In this document: positions 23,111-35,852 of the stretch, one piece after another
How the letters are laid out: each line of letters opens with the position of its first letter
Numbering within the stretch: the stretch's first letter is position 1
From: Gymnothorax reevesii
Taxonomy: Eukaryota > Chordata > Actinopteri > Anguilliformes > Muraenidae
Length of the DNA stretch: 64,000 nt
Assembly (NCBI GenBank): GCA_029721435.1
Contig: CM056584.1
Span: forward strand, 11,137,895 to 11,201,894
Reading direction: 5' to 3'
Position numbers and translations under genes: made by a program
The notes under the pieces: model-generated
What the model was told of the DNA's origin: nothing
The model's input: the letters and a program-made list of their open reading frames with translations, nothing else
The model's database searches: none

Positions 23111-26100
23111 AGGTGCAATTGAAAATATTTTAAGATCTTATTAATTAAGTGAAAATACTTATTGAGACGTTCTTGGCTGCGGTTGTGATCAACACATCAG
23201 GTAATCTAAACCAGTATTATCGCATATTCTGATCGTTCTTCTGCAGCAATTTCGCACAGAAAAGACGCATCAAAACAGTTAAAACATGGAACTAAACCCT
23301 CTTTTGCTTCAGTCAACATCAACAAGCTGTCACTGACTTAGAATTTAACCCTGAGAACTTACCCAGTTGACGCAGTACTTCTGCTTTGTGATATATTCTC
23401 TGAATCACGTAAGATCTACGCATTACACTGTGCTTAGGGGCCAAGCATATACAAGTCCTTCATTCGAACAACTTTGGTCATTTCTTTGCAAATCAGTTTC
23501 AGTGCTACTTGACTCAAAATGTGAAGCAAGGACCGCTGCATTGGATCATAAAAATGTATTGACAAGAGCAAATGCAACAATCAAAAAAAGAACAAGAGCA
23601 ATAGTTAATCTTTCATGAGCTAATAACACCATTGAAAAAGAGGACAAAATGACTGACACCTACATTGTTGCATTTAGCAGCCAAACTAACCCAGATGGCA
23701 AGCACCTCCGCTCCGAATACGCCCCGGCTTTGTGCCGACTCCAGCTAATTTGTCTCAGAGCTGGGGCAGATCCAGAGCGGAGCAGTTTGCTATCAGGGAA
23801 TCCCCTGTAATTTACAAAAATTACATTTTGCATACAATTAATTGAAACAGCTGGATATTTTATTTAAGCAATTCAGGTTGAGTACATAGCTTATCAGTAT
23901 GCCATCAGAGTTACAACCAAGTTCTCAGATAACGGTGCTTCGTTGCTCTCATTAGCTGACCCACACTGCATGCATTAAATAGCCAGCCAAAATATTTGGT
24001 CAAAAACAAATTTAATTCTTTCTGAACTGAGAACATTGAATTGCTTTCTGTCATTTCATAGTTTCAAAATAAACATAAAGAAGGGAGGTCTTATGTCCTC
24101 AGAATACTGTATAGTCACCCAAAACCTTCAATGAGTAGCACCGATACAAAAACGGCTAAACTGGAAGAAAATGACAGTGGTATACGATGTTTCAGATGCA
24201 TTTACAGGAAAATGGAACGTCTTTCTTGTTTTAGCAAATTTTTTGAAATCATCACCCATCATCCACCTGTCCAAAAAAAAGACAGTGGCACACCATTGCC
24301 ATGGAATGGCTGGCATTCCATTACCTTTGTTGAAAGTGATAAATTGATAATCTGGTTTCTGATTGGTTTGTCTACGTCTGTAATCCTCTTTATAAACCAA
24401 TGACATGCTTGTTTGTCTACGATCAGCCCAGTGAACCCGAGTTAGTAGTCTGATTCAAACTCTGCCTTTCACTTTACTAATTGGCATACAAGTTATATAA
24501 AACTCATAAAAACTTCTATACACAATACTAGGCGAGGGTACGGATTTGCCGTTGCATCCCATTATGACTGGAAACACACCCAGACACTTTGCAGAAGTCC
24601 AACCTAGTTTGTAAAACTACAATTACACAAAAATACAAACTTGTGTCGGCTCAATTCTACTATTGTCAGAATTGCTTAAATCTCACAAAATAAAACTTAA
24701 GACAATGTATGGCTTTGTCACTTTATTTTGGAACCTAATGATATGCATATTAATCATTTGCACAAATACAAATGCAAATGAACAAATCTATTGAACTCTT
24801 TTCCCTCATTTCCTGTACCTGGGCATTCTCAGAACGAGAGAGGAAACTATATAGGCCAGGTAATGAGTACAAATAAGATATGAGACAATTTCATTTATTC
24901 CATTTAGTGTTTACATTAAACATTTTAATTGAAACCTCTGCCCAAGCAAAAAAAAAAAAAAAAAACTCTGGAAAATAACCAAACAAAACCCCTGCAAAAA
25001 AGAAAGGGTGGGCTGAAAGCAATTCCATTTCTGGAAAGGACAATCCAAACTGACAAATGCGTAAAGGCATAATTCATCCCTTCAAGAGTTCTCACATCCA
25101 GCATTTTTCAAAGTCGTTATGTCAAACACGTCAGCGTGCAACACAGGTCTCTGCTTACACTACCCGCTATGTAAAAGATGACAGCCTGAGACTTTTCCAA
25201 AGTCCCAAAGCCATTGATTTTAATCGGAGACCTGGATTGAAGTCAATAAAAAAGAGAGTATTAGAGGCCTGTAAAAGTGCCCACACTGACCGCTGAGAAA
25301 GTACAATGTCTGCACTGTACAACACTGGATGGACAGCTGAACATCGAAAATATAATCATAAAGCCATTGGGTGAGAATCCTTTTGAATGTGCTGGAGTGT
25401 ACTTGTGATCCACAGTAAACAGTTAATGACACATAAAAACATAAATTTTATTGCTATACCCAGAAAGACTCAGACTGCAGCGTGCCGATTCCATAAATCG
25501 TGCACAGTACCACGTTAAAATTAAGGCGAGCAAAACAAAGCTACTACAGTGGTGGGGGGTGGAGAGTTTGGTTGTCTCAACAGTTAAGGTAAACTCTGTT
25601 ACCAGAGCGAGCGGCCACAAATGGCAACATGCTCGTAACATCTTAGGATGATGAAATGAAGAAGTTTTACGAAAAGGCCATTCTCGTGAGCAGGCCATGC
25701 AGATCACCAGCCAAGTCCCAAACATGCCAGGATGAGCACAGTGCAGCCAGGGCGTAGTGTCAGGGTGTAGCGGTAATCCAGACGTAGCCCCCATTCTCTC
25801 ACCACTGTTCTGTAATTAACTCACCCATCACTAACCGACCTCTCTCTCTTCAACTTTTACACCACACAGAAATTTTAGATAATAAAAGACTGGATTCCTC
25901 CAACTACATCCGGCTCCCTAAATTTCACTGATATCCAACCACAAATGACCAATGCCAAGTTGTCAACTGGACTCGATGTCTTGAAGTCCACAGTACTTGC
26001 TGGTACACAGGTATACAAGGTTGATTACATGCAATGATTTATTTGTGGAAGCCATTTTGCAGGCCCCGTTCGAAGTTTCCATTTTTTTGGCTTCACCACA

Positions 26101-29100
26101 CAAACAGAAACATACATACACACACAATGACGCTGAAACACACATTCTGCCCAAAGTATTCTTCTCCTTCTCGAGTGTGAAAATCTGGCACACGCGCATG
26201 TATAAATAAAAATCACAAACTCATTGAAAATACACAGAATAAATTCACACACACAAAAAGAGTGAGGGCGTTGTGCAAATGCATACAGATCATTAGTGTG
26301 TTTATAATCAATACATTATTAAGGAGTGCAGCAAAGCAAAACAAAGAGAAAAATGCAGAACTCCATTCAAACTAATCCACACGAGCATCACTCTTTGGTG
26401 TAAAGTTTTGTTGTGGCATGCCAAATGAAATCACTCACAACGCTCTCTTAAAACCACCCTCTGTCCCTAAACTTCAGTTCATTGATTGGAGTCATTTTCT
26501 GTTTAGAAAAGACAAGATAACGTCACAAAATAAAGCAAAAGTTACTTTTTATGAGGACATAAAAAACTACAATCCGTGGACGATTGGGCTAGTTTGTCCT
26601 ACATCGCACACTAGCCTACGCTAATTAGCTGTGGATGATGATCGACATTCTGGATGTCAAGTAGGCGAGAGCTGACTTCTCAGTGGTACAGGGGTGATAC
26701 GAAATCAAAGGAATTCATCATCAGTCCATAAATCCGCAGTGGGGAGGGATGAAATCCATTCTGAAGTGCTTCTCACTCACTAAATATGCTGCGCTACTGC
26801 CAGAGCACTGGAGGGCGAACTGTATGAAGCAAGTTCAACATTAGCCAGGCTCGGCTTTCTTTGCGTGAACTGGCTCAACAAACCCTCAACTCACAAATGG
26901 AGACACCACAAGTTAACATGGCAGGTTAAAAAAGAGCAACTTTCATGACAATGAAAACCCCCGCTTCAGGCTCAACATACTGCGCTAACCCACTGATCTT
27001 GTTTCAGAGCACACCCCTCGGGTATACTTCCCGCAAAAATACCAATAAAAATACAGGTACTTGCACATTGTTCATTGCTTCATAAGGGCCGTTACTTTTT
27101 TATCCATCAAAAAAAAAAAAAAAACAACCAGAGCCAGAACCACTTGTTGTTCTCCAAGTGGTTGTTTCTTATAGTCCAATCACAGTGCAGAATTAAGGGT
27201 CACCAAAAGGGCTGTGCGCTCAGAGATTATCAGGGTCTTCAGAAATCATGTAAATCAGGACTTCCCATATGAAGATGAAATGCGTTCCTTCTCACTACGA
27301 CAGTTTCAAACAATATGGTTGCCTCACCGATTGATCAATGCGTTATTTCCATCAAAAACTGAAATAAAAGATATTTGTAGAACGTAAATGTAAAGCAACT
27401 CAATATTTTGTGCGATTTGGCTTTGGAATAGAGTGCTAACAGCAGTGTGCACACACACTCTCTCTCACATACACACTCACTGTACAATCACCCATTAATG
27501 CAGGGCAACTGCTTCTTAAATTTTAACTTTTTATCAGAGCAAAACATCCCTCCCTACATGGAACAGTGCTCTGATTTATATAAAATGGAAAAGTTGTAGC
27601 AAATAATTCTATCCAATTCTGAATTCAAAAACATAAGAAACATACAAAAATATAATGAAGGGTAATATTAGAGATGAGATCAAATATCAAGACACACAAA
27701 AATGACAATCATGACAAGATATAGAAAAGGCACCAATATATCTTTGTGATGTTTATCTATAACATCATCTGATCGATTTGTGCAATTCCTGATTGATTGG
27801 GCCTCACTCAGTGTTAGTGGTGAGGGTTACTCAATTCTGAATGATCACTGCAAAAAGTGACTTTCAAGATAGAGAAATTTACCAATTTTAAGACTTAAAA
27901 CTTATTTCTATCACCATTTTCTTAGTAAGACAAAACATTAATCCTTGATTTGAGGTAATTTTGACTATCTTACCAATGGGGTAAGTAAATTTCCCTTTCT
28001 TGAAAATCACTTTTTGGAGCGCTATTTTTGCCCAAATCACTTCACCCGATTCAAACACTGCCGGTCCAAATCTTCCTCAGTGAATCTGCCATATTTTAAT
28101 GTTCCACTCAGGAACTAATAATGTGCTTAAGCATTTTTGCTTCTCCTAGATACTGACAGTCAATGTAGCTAAAAAACATAGCATATTTTCTTTTTTTTGT
28201 GATTCCAAACTACTCTTTCATAAATAGCTCATTTCTAACTCCAGATTAAGCCAAAGTGGCTTTTTTTGAACCCCAAAGGACATCCCACGAGCTTCAGTCA
28301 AAACTGCTGAATCAGAAAGGGTCCAAAATATAAAAGTTTTTGGTAAACAAGCTACCATAATGAAGTCTGGAATGGATAATCCCTTCTTTAAACAGCCAAA
28401 AATGAAGGACAATAAAAGGCAAGACCAATAAGACAAGAGACGTCAGAAAAGCAACAGTCATAAGGAATGAGAGGGGGACTGAACTGAGACCTGAGCACAC
28501 AGCCCTTCGCTAATGACAAAAATAAAGAATGAAAACAATTAACAGGGCACTGTACAGACATGCAGACAGCAGTGCATATATTGTGAGACCCCAGGAATTT
28601 GTACAACTTAATTTTGTCCCAAAAGTTGATCAAACAACCTCTCAGCATAAATGTGTCGGTTGTTAAAAAAGAAAGTTAGACCAGTCAAGAGGGAAAGATG
28701 TCATTTGCTCAGGTTCATGGGTCATGCTGGTTTGGAAAGACCAGTGTTTTCAGCAATTATCACATCTCCAACAGCTTCTTCCTACTCCCATACCATCGCC
28801 AGGCAGCCGATCTCACGTTACGTATCACAGCCCCACGGACTATGGAAAGCCAGTGGGGACTCACTTGTGCTCATCAATTAATTTTTTATTCCCTTTAAAT
28901 GCACTACAAAATGGCTTTCTGTTTTGCCCTTAAAGGTGTTTGATAACAGATATGTGATTACTAGAATGTTCTTCACTCAGCATTCTCATGGTAGTGTTGC
29001 AACAATTACTGGCAATTCAAAGCAGCAAAACTGTAGAACGCTCTCATAGAATTAAAAAAAAAAGAAAAATCACTAAAGAAACCTACTCTTCGAAATGGCT

Positions 29101-30594
29101 TAACATCCTCCCTAAAAACCTAAAGCTTCACATGTTGATATTGCGGCTGTGACACATTTTGTACATTGTGCGCCGTACACCACCTCATTCGAAAGGCCCC
29201 CTTGACTGTCAACAGTGGTAAAAATGCCCTTACAGCTTTCTTCAGAAAAGTAAAGCTCTTGTTGCCCATTTCAACAGTAATACTTGTAAGGAGGAGGATC
29301 ACAGTCGGATCCATTCAAACCCCGATTGCTCCGTTTAGTGGTGTTCCAAGTCCAAATTTTATTTTCAACATCCAAACCTCCCTTTCTATAGTTCGCTATT
29401 GCTGCGGTGCGCCTGATCTAAATGGCTACATTCATTAGCATGAGTCGAATGGCTAACAGCCGTTGTTGGCTGATGGTCTAGGTAGAGAGGATGTTCTACT
29501 GTGCTGCTGAAAAATTCAAGCACATAACTTCACCAAGTCTACTCAATATGTCACGCATACCTAACATTACATTCTTTCTCCAATTTCACCTACAGTATGT
29601 GAATGGAAGGGCTCTTTTTAACAAACACAATCATTGAAAAATTCAAGCACTCGCACACAAGATTTTAATATATTCCTTTTGCTGTCAGTTCTGATAAAAG
29701 GTTGTGCGTGACCTGTGCTTGTGTCAGACACTGGCACAGTTTAAACCAGACCACGTGAACACAGATGATGAAACAGGAGTCAAGTGCACAATAGTCCTAT
29801 CACAGCACAGCCTCTTTCCTCTGTCCGTCCATCGCCTTCCTGCTGAACTACAATTCCCAGCTCTCCTTGCAGTGTCATGCCTGTCGTTCTTCTCCGTCTT
29901 CTCCATATTCTCATAAGTGTAAACATGCTGGCAAGAATTTGGCAAAAGTTGTGGCAGAGGGAAAGAAGAGATTGCATTTGGCAAAAAAAAAAACAAAAGG
30001 AAAAGCTCTGATAGTGAGCACAGCTTTATCCGTCGTCTAAAAAAAGACGTGCAAGGATGTTTGAGTCAAACCTTATCGTTTTGTTCACCTTTTTTCCCCA
30101 TAATAGCAAAATCTTAGTCTTTGCTATGATAAAAGATTATGAAAAATGTCTCATCTCTGAATAAATCCTGAAGGCACTTAAAATAAACCAATAAAAAAGG
30201 CAAAAATATAGCAGGAATTGAACGCAACAAGCTCTAATGTTTTGGCGTGGTTCGAAAGGATCACAGGCTGGGAACAGCTGAATCTTAAGCATCCACCTGA
30301 ACCCCACCCACCAACAAAGGTCTCTCACTTTAACCCACAACACACAATGGGCAATTATTTTCGCAAAAGACATGCCAACTGAATCCAAGTATAGCCCTGG
30401 GACACCGGTCTCCAAATGCTCTCACTTTGAATAGATGTGCGTTCAGAGCTTTTTAAGTGTACCCCTACAAGACATTCATGCATTGCTCAAGCACACTCAC
30501 GCGATGCACGCATACACACACGGACACACTTTTCCCGCAGAGTCGACCACTTTGGCCGCATCACTGAGCCGAGAGGAAGCAGTCCTCCTGAGGT
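23111..30594 (-). other. adcy9 3' UTR and adcy9-crebbp intergenic region
   Basis: Everything between the adcy9 stop codon and the crebbp promoter region. The 3' UTR must begin at 30594, but its end cannot be set. Minus-strand AATAAA hexamers lie at 28885-28890, 26038-26043, 25447-25452 and 24722-24727, and any could serve. Apart from the MITE at 27846-28020, a GT-rich patch near 26100-26250 and A-runs at 24950 and 27110, I see no gene. The open frames on both strands (for example 24131-24403 and 25423-25794) lack recognisable domains. Confidence 0.6.
27846..28020. mobile_element. Short MITE with CAAAAAGTGAYTTTCAAG ends
   Basis: CACTGCAAAAAGTGACTTTCAAG at the left is mirrored by CTTGAAAATCACTTTTTGG at the right, with further mirrored AAATTTACC/GTAAATTT blocks inside. 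It is a small palindromic element of a type frequent in fish introns and UTRs. No coding content. Confidence 0.75.
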
Positions 30595-31963
30595 TCACAG
30601 TTTTGTCAGCTCCCCCACCTCATCGCGATCTTCCTCCTCACCCTTCCTCTCCCCAGCCCCGAGACACGCAGTCTGAGCGGGGGTGGGCGGAGAGAGAGGA
30701 GCATGAGAGATGGGATTGGCCTCTGCCACATGGGCCACCTGGGCTGCCCCTGATCTTAAGTCAAGATCTGGGGCAGGGCTTGCAGAGGGGGCGCGGTTAG
30801 GGGAGAGATCAGGGGTGGATCCCAGGCCTTTAGGAGGTTCCCTCACTTCCTCCCTGCTCTGTGGTTTACCCGCAGCTGACACAGCGCCATACTCTTGCCC
30901 CTGGACCACAGTGACCGGACTCCGGGCAACAGCGGTGGTGGTGGTGGTAGTGGCGCTAACTGCCGGGATAGCGGGGACCATGCTGGCAATCTCATCGGTG
31001 GGAGAGCGGCCGATGCTGCCATCCACTTGGGCACGTATCTCGGGCGAGACAGACAGCTGGTACTGGGGCACCAGGCCGCTGTCGGCGCTCTTTGGGTAAA
31101 GGAAGGTCCTCATCTGGCCTTTGCCCTTCACGTTGACGGTGCCGCGGTAGTCAAACTCGTAATCCATCTTGCTGAGCACACAGTGGCTCTCCTCGCTGAC
31201 CTGCACCCGGCACTCCACGCCGGTGCTGTCCATGCGGCTGGCAATGTTCACCGTATCGCCCCAAATGTCATACAGGAGCTTGGTCGTGCCGATCACGCCG
31301 GCGGTCAGGGGCCCATGGTTGAATCCGATACGTAGCTTGAACTGAAAGCCCAGCATGTTCTTATTGAAGTCGTCCACCACGCGCATCATCTCCAGGGTGA
31401 AGTCAAAGAGCGCTCGCAGGTGCCCATGGGGATGCTCGGGGTCTCCCCCACACTGCTGGGCGTTCAGTCCCGACGCTGCCATATAGGTGGCGCCGATGGT
31501 CTTGATCTTCTCGATGTTTGAGAAGGCCGGCTGGCGCAGGAGCTCGTCGAAATCACCGATGAGCTCATTAAGGACGCGGTAGCATTCTTTGCCGCCCTCG
31601 TAGCTCTCCTCGTAGAACTCGCTGAAGTTGACGATGCTGGCAAAGATGACGCCCACATTGTCATGGTTCTTGGAGTAGCTCTGCGTCACCTTCAGCTGTT
31701 CGGCCACGTGCATGGGGATGATGTTCCCCAGCAGCCAGTCCGCCTGGTCCCGCATGTTCTGGATCTTGATGCGATGCTGGTCGGCCTCTACGTTGCCATG
31801 GTAGTGTAGCCGGTAACTGATCTCGAACTCACGGTTCAGGAACCAAACCAGCAGAAGCAGCAGAACGAAGGCCAAAATGGCTTCCAGGCCCAGCAAGTCC
31901 AGTGGCCTTGGTGCTGGATCAGACTCCAGCGGAGAAATTGTTGAGTTGGTGCCGTTACTGGAC
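30595..31963 (-). CDS. adcy9: Adenylate cyclase 9, last coding exon: last membrane helix, C2 catalytic domain, C-tail
   Basis: AC9 is a membrane enzyme that makes cyclic AMP from ATP. The acceptor CCGCAG precedes GTCCAGTAAC. The exon opens with an extracellular loop bearing two N-glycosylation sites (NGT, NST), then a helix ending LLLLLVWFLNREFEISYRLHYHG. The C2 domain follows: VIFASIVNFSEFYEESYEGG, EKIKTIGATYMAASGL (Lys for adenine binding) and KLLYDIWGDTVNIASRMD (Arg for transition-state binding). Tyr (codon 31579-31581, ECYRVLN) and Ala (31489-31491, IGATYM) replace the Leu and Ser that bind forskolin in other isoforms; both are AC9 hallmarks. The tail after GSIGRSPTDEIAS is low-complexity, rich in Thr, Val, Ser and Pro. 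It ends ELTKL and a TGA at 30595-30597, a little shorter than the mammalian terminus. Confidence 0.97.
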
Positions 31964-33989
31964 CTGCGGGCAAGTCGCAAATGAGTTATTTTGAGAAAGT
32001 GGTTTTTCATTTTCGGAGGTAAATTTTCTTCGCTCTTGAGAGCGACACTACCTAGACTGACCTCCAGAGCGATGCACAGAGTTGAATGAACACAAGAGAC
32101 TGTGTCACGGTACTCACTCAGAATCAAGGCAACACTGAAATCTGCCCAGCGATTCTCAAGCCGAAGTTACAGATGAAACTTTTTCATGAAACTTACTGTT
32201 GCTGCATGTGACTGACTCATCAAGTTTTGCCTGGTGTATCAGCCCTTACAACTGATTTAAAAGTTGCAAGAAACTCAGCTGCACGATAAGTTGAAACTGT
32301 TTGAACTTGATGCAACAAGGTTCCTGCAACAGCCAATCAGAGCATACCTGTCATTATATGCCACATCACTCCACAGTTCTGAACCTTCTGATTTTCGATC
32401 TTCACAACCAGACGGGAAAATTAAGAGACATCTAACAAACATGGACCTTCTACAACGGAATTCGCTCAACAGAATATGCTGAAGGTCAGTCAATTTAATG
32501 TTATATTTGCCAACTGCGTTTATTTCTGAGCTATGTTATCAATTGGCGTTACCGTATTGAGCGTTAACCGAGCGTATTATTGATGACAGGAACCGGCAAT
32601 TGAGGTGAAGCAAGCACAAAAAAATAACATCAACTAAGCTGGTTAGAAACATAACTACATTTTCAATAAATGAGAAATGAGAAAGTGAGAGAAATAAATA
32701 ATAACTCTTTAAAAGATATTCTATATCTTTCATTCTGACGAATCTCATTGGCTGACAAGTGTAGTTTTCAAAGAATGTTATATGTTCAGCACAACAGTTT
32801 AGTTGTGCGACCAATATGCAACCCGCTACTCAAAATTGCATCCAAGTTGCATGAATGAGTTCCATGTGTAACGTCAGCCTCACAGAGTTACGTGGACACT
32901 GGACTCAGCCAAGTGACTCTGACAGATTACATTAAACTCTGGACGATGCTCACAGACATTCTTGTAGTTAAATTTTCTCTGGATTCCGCCCAATGACAAT
33001 GCAGGAAGCAGGCTTGTGAGAATTGTTCTGCCCCTCATCTGCATATCTCCACCCATGACTTATTTTGTATTTTTACATTATCACTGGACTCCGCTAAGTG
33101 ACGCACCCACAGAGTTACATTGGAGAGTGAAACTGCATCCCATTACAGAAGTGAAAGAAAAAATGCATTCGCATACAGTATTATGGGCGACTGCACAGGG
33201 TGAAGCAGTCAGAAATTACTTCTTTTACATTTAGGCTCATTCTTTGTTAATTATTTCCATTTCATTAATGGCCATGAGCCATTAGCTTTTTAAGAGTTGT
33301 TGGTAATAGCAAGTCAAGTGTATGCGTCGAAGACTATGTTCTCTGTCATGTAAGTGTGATTGTGAATTGGAAATGAAGGGATAATCACACTAATGGTGCT
33401 CTAGATGATAAGTAAATGTCAAAGCCATTTTGTGCTCAAAATTCTACTTCAGGTAGAATACATACATACATATCTACTCACCAAAGATCAGAGAATCCAT
33501 CAGACCTGCAGTACAAAGGAAAAAAAGTAGGAGGAATGACACTGCTTTTACACAAACACAGGTTCTGTGCTGACATTTTGGGAGGAAAATGACATTTATT
33601 CTGCTAAACATATTGTGTGCACTGTGTTCATCCACTGAGTGAGGCAAAGGCTTTTAAAACCAGGTGAGCTTTGAATAGCACACACATTTTGGTAAATGAC
33701 TCTTTCAAAAAGGATAATAAGGCCTTTCTACCAAATGAGCGGCTTAAAAAAAAATCACAAGACTAAACACATTTGTGCCGAGTTGAAACAGAATCCTACG
33801 CCCAAATCATCCATTAATTCATATTGACCATCAACACTTCCAAAGCTTAGCTATAGTTAGCAGAGATAAATCTCGGATGTCCTGCCTGCACTGGCAGTCT
33901 GCTCACACGGGGGTCCATTATTGTGCTTAACTTGGCTTGACTGCAGCAGAGCTAACCATGGTGAGAGACACGCAGTAACTAAAACTGAC
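31964..33989 (-). other. adcy9 intron before the last exon
   Basis: A 2.0-kb intron with donor AG/GTCAGT at its right end and acceptor CCCGCAG at its left. At 32870-33130 short diverged motifs recur (GGACACTGGACTCAGCCAAGTGAC, CACTGGACTCCGCTAAGTGACG, CACAGAGTTAC), hinting at a decayed repeat. No gene. Confidence 0.85.
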
Positions 33990-34132
33990 CTGCAGAGGGG
34001 GCTGTAGAGCAGTGCGAGCAGCACAGCTCCCACCGCGGTGGCCAGGACGGAACGCATCCAGAAGCAGAGGTGGCAGAAGTTGCAGTAGTGGATGATGGCG
34101 ATGATGGAGGCGCAGCAAATGAACATGGCAAA
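33990..34132 (-). CDS. adcy9: Adenylate cyclase 9, second membrane block exon
   Basis: It encodes FAMFICCASIIAIIHYCNFC and then WMRSVLATAVGAVLLALLYSPLC, two membrane helices of the second six-helix block. The HYCNFC and WMRSxLATxVGA stretches are specific to AC9. The acceptor is CGCGCAG before TTTGCC and the donor AG/GTCAGT. The 143-bp exon starts in phase 0 and leaves two bases (AG), completed by G of the last exon to give Arg. It joins exon 34751-34910 in frame. Confidence 0.95.
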
Positions 34133-34750
34133 CTGCGCGATAGAGGAGCACAGCTGTTGAACTCACCTTTAAGGAGTTGAGACAGTGCATAGATCGACAA
34201 GATGACAAGCGGGTGCTTCATAAATCTAAGCCCAATGAAACAGCACAAAGTGCCTGCAAAATAGAACTAGGGCCAGCTCAGTATAGCTGAACTGCTAATA
34301 GTGCTGGAGTTCTCAACCTACTCCAGAGAGGTCGAGTGTGGGTGCCAGCTTTTATTCCAGCCAGGCGGCTGTACACCTGATTCTGCGAATCAACCCCTTG
34401 GGTATTTGTTTAAAGCCCCCCCATCATGTCAACAAGGAGCACAGCCAAACATCCTTTACAAGCCATTTTCAAAAAAATGTGTCTTTTGTGACATCACAAG
34501 GGGAAGAGATCACCCACAATAATGGAGGGACTGATGAACCGGACGGCACAAGATGGTCAATCATTCTTGGCCCTGGCCAGTCATCATATAGGTCACAAAG
34601 AAATAGATTTTGAAACAGCGAGCAATCACGCTTTGGCAATGTACCTGGTGACATGCAAGGGTACCTTTGAAGAGTGAAGTCAAACGCTATCAACAGGGGT
34701 AAGAATCCAGTAACCAATCATCTTTCAGCATCACCAGTCATTGTCCTCAC
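34133..34750 (-). other. adcy9 intron
   Basis: A 618-bp intron between two membrane-block exons, with donor CAG/GTGAGG and acceptor GCGCAG. The stretch at 34330-34640 looks like a dispersed-repeat fragment (GGGTGCCAGCTTTTATTCCAGCC, then GTGACATCACAAGGGGAAGAG). No gene. Confidence 0.85.
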
Positions 34751-34910
34751 CTGCATGGAGGTGTGCAGGTCACAGGTGACGTGGGAGAAGACGCACACAG
34801 CAGGCAGGGACACCAGGATGGCCCCGATCACGTGACGCGGGACCCAGGCCGAGATGGTGTTCAGGATGGCCTGAGTGCATCGCAGAGTGCGGTCCAGGTA
34901 AAACGCCATA
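34751..34910 (-). CDS. adcy9: Adenylate cyclase 9, second membrane block exon
   Basis: It encodes MAFYLDRTLRCTQAILNTIS, then the helix WVPRHVIGAILVSLPAVCVF and SHVTCDLHTSMQ. WxPRHxIGAILVSLPA is strongly conserved in AC9. The acceptor is CACGCAG and the donor CAG/GTGAGG. The first base T completes an Arg codon begun as CG in exon 43116-43324, giving VRMAF, and the exon then ends on a codon boundary. The intron between these two exons hosts the LTR retrotransposon. Confidence 0.95.
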
Positions 34911-35034
34911 CTGCGTGGAGGGAGGGGAGCAAACCGACAGGTACGAGCAGGAGTCACACTCCAAAACTACACCAACACGCACACCCATCCCAAACATAGT
35001 GACCGTTAACTCTTCACAGACGCTGATCTCACCG

Positions 35035-35183
35035 CTCTCACCGTATCCACCCATCCATCCATTATCTACACCGCGTCTTACTCACTACGGTCGCAGAGGA
35101 GCCGGAGCCTAACCCAGCTGACTATGGGTGAAGGCAGGGACCCACCCTGGACCGCTTGCCAATCCATCGCAGGGTGCACACAC
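35035..35183 (+). repeat. Left part of a common teleost dispersed repeat ending in (CA)n
   Basis: CCATCCATCCATTATCTACACCG, CTCACTACGGTCGCAGAGGAGCC, GGAGCCTAACCCAGCTGACTATG, GACCCACCCTGGACCGCTTGCC and AATCCATCGCAGGGTGCACACAC form a well-known fish repeat unit. In intact copies it continues through a CA run into TTCACACTCACATTCACACC. Here it is cut in the CA run by the retrotransposon and resumes at 41963 with ACACACACACCCCGTTCACACTCTCACTCACACC. Confidence 0.75.
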
Positions 35184-35649
35184 TGTTATGACTTGGAAAA
35201 ATCACAACAAAGAAAACTGGCCAGTACAACTAAAACAAATTTATTCTTTACAAAAAAAAGTTGCACAAAAAATATCCACTATTTAAATTCTCTAATAACA
35301 CTCTGCCACTATTTAACTGTTGCCAAAACAAAACTCTGGTCTGCTCTCTTCTGCTGTCTGCTCTCTTTGTTGTCAGTCTCTCCTGTGCTTAATATCACAG
35401 CCTTTTTATAGTCTAGCAACCTTCCAGAAAGATCCACAGGATTCTAGGGAAATCCCGCCCCCTCCAAGCAGGAAAGTGCCAGAAGCTTCGAGAAATTACT
35501 AGACTTTTCTTAATGATTTTACAAGTACGCCACCAGATGGTGCCAATGAACAAAATAAATATAGCTGACCAGCAAGGCAGCAAAACAGCACGTAACAAAC
35601 TTCATTTACAAATGGAATATAATGCTGTACAAAATTATCATACATAACA
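35184..35649 (-). repeat. 3' LTR of the Gmr1-type element
   Basis: The 466-bp repeat starts TGTTATG and ends CATAACA, perfect 7-bp inverted ends of TG...CA type. I see no difference from the 5' LTR when read side by side. On the minus strand it contains a TATA box (35401-35410) and AATAAA (35240-35245); in this copy AATAAA would end the element RNA. Confidence 0.95.
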
Positions 35650-35661
35650 CCTCCCCTCTTT
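35650..35661 (-). other. Polypurine tract for plus-strand DNA priming
   Basis: On the minus strand AAAGAGGGGAGG immediately precedes the 3' LTR. A purine run in this position primes second-strand DNA synthesis in LTR retrotransposons. Confidence 0.85.
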
Positions 35662-35852
35662 AAGAAAAGAAAGGTTTGCTAAAAGCTTTCTTTTGTTAAA
35701 ATTAACACAGCTTTACAATCAGAACAATATTGAACTTTACACAAACGTATTATTGATCATGATAACAATCATATACATAACAAACAGTGTAAGTCTCACA
35801 ATCAAATAGAAAAGTAAAATTACGTTTTTCACAATCACGAAAAGAAATAAAA

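Noticed and set aside
22959..23120. Plus-strand ATG in AAGATGGCGGC opening a short frame
   Set aside because: The motif is a YY1-type promoter site; the short frame shows no family and no further exons.
24131..24403. Overlapping ~90-codon frames on both strands at 24.1-24.4 kb
   Set aside because: Neither has a recognisable motif or splice context. It is more likely adcy9 3' UTR or intergenic sequence.
30595..32127. The full 510-codon open frame as the adcy9 last exon
   Set aside because: The first about 55 codons lie before the CCCGCAG acceptor at 31964-31970 and do not match AC9; they are intron.
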